Shown here in pieces: positions 3,158 through 5,184 of a stretch of 5,184 nucleotides of DNA (the stretch's first letter is position 1; every line of letters begins with the position of its first letter). This stretch comes from Verrucomicrobiia bacterium. GTDB taxonomy: Bacteria > Verrucomicrobiota > Verrucomicrobiia > Limisphaerales > UBA1319. The DNA lies in contig JADGRT010000246.1 of assembly GCA_017880715.1 (NCBI GenBank), positions 1 to 5,184 on the forward strand. The letters run 5' to 3'. The position numbers were made by a program, and so were the translations under genes. Under the pieces are notes generated by a model. It had not been told where the DNA came from. It did not search any database and was given only the letters and a program-made list of their open reading frames with translations.

Positions 3158-5184
3158 TTTTTTTTAACACTTCCAAAATGGCTATTTCTTCCGGAGTATA
3201 GAGCACGGAGGCGGGCAAATGCGGATGCGCCTTGCCCAAACGGCACAACAGCAACACGCGCCAAGCCACGATCATGTCCAGGACCAACGCTCGGATCAGC
3301 GCCTGGGCACTTTCCATCTGCCGGCTCTCCACCTTGCAGACATCTTTAAGCACCTGATGCCAACATTCGATGCCCCACCGCAGTCCATACCAGCGGACCA
3401 GGCGGCGGGCCATCTTGGGCGAGTCAATTTTCCAGTCGGTCAAGAGCACCCAGTCAATGGGCTCCGCTCCTTGGGGCGGGTTGATTTCGCTGGCCCGCAG
3501 CGTCCACACCTCCATTGTCCCCCAACTATTCTTGCAGCCCACCCGCGGGGGTTGGAGGTGGATTTTGGCCCACCGCAGTTCCAGCGTGGCGGTGCGGGCG
3601 GGCCGATCGGTATTGCGCGGAATCTCCACCACCATAGTGGCGCCACAGGGTTGGCCGGACAAGTGCGCCCAGAGTTTTTCCCCCGACTCGAGCACCCGAT
3701 CATGCTCCGCCCGAATTAAATAATGCAGGTTGGGCGGCGTGACGGTAGCGCGGTCATACAAATCCACGATATCCGATTCCCGGTCCCCGCTCACCACCAG
3801 GGCCGTGCGGGGCATTTGGGCAGCAATACTGGCTGCGGCTTGAAAGGCCTCCACCCAGCGGACGCTTTCCTTTTGGTCGATGGATTGCTCGTTGCGGTGG
3901 GCCGTGTCGGAGACGGGCTGGCGCGCCCAGACCTTCGCCCAGGCACAGCCCAAGGGGATGCGATCCAAACGAAACGCTTGCAGCGTGTGCAAGAGCAGTC
4001 CGCGGCCGGGATTGCGCTCGTCCCCGATGGGCCCCAGCCCGGTGGTCTTCTGGAGCGTGTTATAGCTCAGGGCAGTCGTGTCCTGAGCCAAAATCACCAC
4101 TTTCTCCGCCGCCATGCGGCGCCGGGTATTGTTCTGGTGCGGCGCCAGGAGATTCTCAAATCGCAGCTCCGCCCGGCCATTTTCAATGAAGGCATAAGCG
4201 GCTTTGCCGCCGGCCGCTCCGCCGAAGCTGGTATAAAAGCTCCAGTCCGGATGCGCCCAGCGGTCTTGCAGCATCCGGGCCAACCGCCGGTTGAGCTTGA
4301 CATGCCCCAAAGCCAGTCCGTCCAGTTCTTCCTCGATCCAATGGTCCTGCTGGCTGGGGCTAAAGATGGAACGGGGCACCACCGGCGGCAGCGTTCGCCG
4401 TTGCAGTCGCGCGCGGGCTTGCCGGTCCCATTGCCAAACCCAGACATCTTTGGTGCTCTTGGGGCGAACGTGGGGGCTGGGACTGGAGCGGCCGCGGCCC
4501 AGGCTTCGACCGATGCACCGCCAGTTGGCGGCGGTTAAAGATTTGCCGGTGTAGGTGCTGCGGTCCACATAGGTTTCGACTAACACTGGGCTGCTGCCAT
4601 AGCGCTCAAACCAATCGGTGCGCACCCGTTGCAGGACCATTTGGTAGCAGCGGCTGGCCAGGTTGGCGCAATGCAATTCGGGCCGAATGAGAAAGCGCGA
4701 CAGGCAGATGACCAAATGACGGTTCTGTTCCCGGGCCTGGGCATCCCAGCCAATCCAGCAATCACGGCAATCCAGGTAGAAGGAAGGCGGACCGAAACCG
4801 AAGGCCCCGATCACGTCGGCCCCGGCCCAAATGAGGTAGCGCAACTGAGTTCCCACCAAGGGAGCGCCTTGTAGCGGATGCAGGCGGCTGATGAGTCGGT
4901 TCCAGAGCAAGTGTTGGTCATCGTCCGCGTCAACGATGAGGCTCAAACGCAAATCGGGGATTTGCTCGACGGAGCGGGGCAGTTGGGGCAGCGGGGGCAG
5001 GGGCTGACCGTCGTCGAAAAGTTTGCGTTTGGCCAAACGAGGGGCTCTGGGGGCTGGGGGCGGCAAGCGCACCAAGCCCTGTTCTTCCAGGCGTTTGACG
5101 CAGACATTGGCGGAGCTGACACAAAGCTCGCCTTTGCGATTACGCCAGTCGGTGCGGCGGCAAAACTCCTGGAGCAGTTCCTGG
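3144..5184 (-). CDS. Transposase: N-terminal HTH-like region, DUF4338 (DruA-like) domain and IS4/Tn5-like DDE domain; start beyond window edge
   Basis: 679 codons are visible from the right edge to a TGA at 3144-3146; the frame is open at the edge, so the start lies outside. Residues count from the edge. 1-45: a winged-helix-like segment (QELLQEFCRRTDWRNRKGEL, LVRLPPP). About 77-231: DUF4338, with LVGTQLRYLIWAG, RDCWIGW, SRFLI, NLASR, DWFERYGSSPVLVETYVD, AANW and GRSLGRGR. About 280-655: an IS4/Tn5-type DDE nuclease, with QDTTALSY (first D at 368, codon 4080-4082), SGDRESDIVDLYDRA (second D at 467, codon 3783-3785) and WYGLRWGIECWHQVLK, which fits the Y-x2-R-x3-E-x6-K signature (E at 606, codon 3366-3368). 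All three catalytic acids are present. The protein would cut and paste its own element in the cytoplasm. The frame ends 11 residues into a conserved C-terminal stretch; the remainder is in another frame at 2888-3157. Whether the short product is active is unknown. Confidence 0.93.
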   Translation of the reverse strand, partial: QELLQEFCRRTDWRNRKGELCVSSANVCVKRLEEQGLVRLPPPAPRAPRLAKRKLFDDGQPLPPLPQLPRSVEQIPDLRLSLIVDADDDQHLLWNRLISRLHPLQGAPLVGTQLRYLIWAGADVIGAFGFGPPSFYLDCRDCWIGWDAQAREQNRHLVICLSRFLIRPELHCANLASRCYQMVLQRVRTDWFERYGSSPVLVETYVDRSTYTGKSLTAANWRCIGRSLGRGRSSPSPHVRPKSTKDVWVWQWDRQARARLQRRTLPPVVPRSIFSPSQQDHWIEEELDGLALGHVKLNRRLARMLQDRWAHPDWSFYTSFGGAAGGKAAYAFIENGRAELRFENLLAPHQNNTRRRMAAEKVVILAQDTTALSYNTLQKTTGLGPIGDERNPGRGLLLHTLQAFRLDRIPLGCAWAKVWARQPVSDTAHRNEQSIDQKESVRWVEAFQAAASIAAQMPRTALVVSGDRESDIVDLYDRATVTPPNLHYLIRAEHDRVLESGEKLWAHLSGQPCGATMVVEIPRNTDRPARTATLELRWAKIHLQPPRVGCKNSWGTMEVWTLRASEINPPQGAEPIDWVLLTDWKIDSPKMARRLVRWYGLRWGIECWHQVLKDVCKVESRQMESAQALIRALVLDMIVAWRVLLLCRLGKAHPHLPASVLYTPEEIAILEVLKKNARA
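3157..3165 (-). other. A9 tract (T9 on plus strand): candidate frameshift or slippage site
   Basis: On the coding strand the codons read GTG TTA AAA AAA AAC GCC. Nine consecutive A's lie exactly at the point where the main frame and the tail frame can be joined. Loss of one A, or gain of two, in the mRNA restores the full transposase. A -1 ribosomal shift would not, because it leads to the wrong frame. RNA-polymerase slippage on runs of this length is known in some insertion sequences. A mutation or a homopolymer sequencing error would look the same. Confidence 0.6.

Larger units (their letters stand above)
2825..5184 (-). mobile_element. IS4/Tn5-like insertion sequence with DUF4338-DDE transposase, right part of element
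   Basis: The stretch consists of one transposase gene (with its frameshifted tail) plus about 63 nt after the last stop codon. The boundary is placed at 2824/2825, where similarity of the neighbouring remnant to a transposase gene breaks off. The other end is beyond 5184, so terminal inverted repeats and target duplications cannot be matched within the window. The sequence just inside the boundary (TCTTCATTTGGATAAAATG) is the candidate terminal repeat. The element lies in the gene-poor region upstream of the kinase gene and does not interrupt a recognisable host gene. Confidence 0.65.

Noticed and set aside
3130..3165. Plus-strand intrinsic terminator ending in T9
   Set aside because: Only a 3-4 bp stem (GGG with CCC) precedes the T-run, and no plus-strand gene would use it. 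The run lies inside the transposase coding region.
3723..4538. Long plus-strand open frame (271 codons) opposite the transposase
   Set aside because: It is antisense to the DUF4338-DDE gene, whose motifs are unambiguous. Its translation has no recognisable domain and reflects GC-rich codon bias.
3144..5184. Druantia anti-phage defence system
   Set aside because: Only the DUF4338 domain is shared. It is fused to an intact DDE transposase, and no druB, druC, druD or druE helicase-like gene is present in the window.

Overview
The window comes from a GC-rich bacterial chromosome. Every supported gene lies on the minus strand. I suspect a Verrucomicrobiota-like or related PVC/soil lineage, with low confidence. 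The reasons are the long RsmH subtype, the orphan PAS kinase with a cysteine cluster, palindromic and GACGAG-type intergenic repeats, and a DUF4338 (DruA-like)/DDE fusion transposase. No rRNA, tRNA or CRISPR array is visible.

Layout, left to right. (1) 1-920: an rsmH-family 16S rRNA methyltransferase, missing only its C-terminus beyond the left edge. (2) 921-1157: a gene-free spacer with a nested repeat. Two hairpins of the same design face each other at 1006-1065. They are enclosed by about 24-bp inverted arms (929-954 and 1085-1108) and by an 8-bp direct repeat that overlaps the rsmH start codon. This looks like a small non-autonomous element inserted just in front of rsmH. (3) 1158-2306: an orphan PAS histidine kinase with four clustered cysteines and an atypical H-box. 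An 18-bp perfect palindrome sits just upstream of its start. (4) 2307 to about 2660: non-coding, with a long GACGAG-type hairpin. (5) About 2670-2824, plus strand: the broken 5' end of a DUF4338-type transposase gene. (6) 2825-5184, minus strand: a second, related copy that is almost complete. Its start is beyond the right edge and its last 89 codons are in a different frame, reached through a run of nine A's.

The most interesting part is the right half. The transposase joins a DUF4338 domain, the family of DruA in Druantia anti-phage systems, to a complete IS4/Tn5-like DDE catalytic domain. Its conserved C-terminal tail can only be made if the A9 tract slips by one base. The tract could be a programmed slippage site, a decay mutation or a sequencing error. 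The opposite-strand remnant matches the transposase 5' end at 75 of 81 bases and stops abruptly. This suggests that one copy inserted into, or recombined with, a sibling in the opposite orientation.

The two host genes do not obviously work together. The rsmH product modifies the ribosomal decoding centre, and the kinase is a signalling protein with no response regulator in view. The spacer hairpins probably separate their transcripts.
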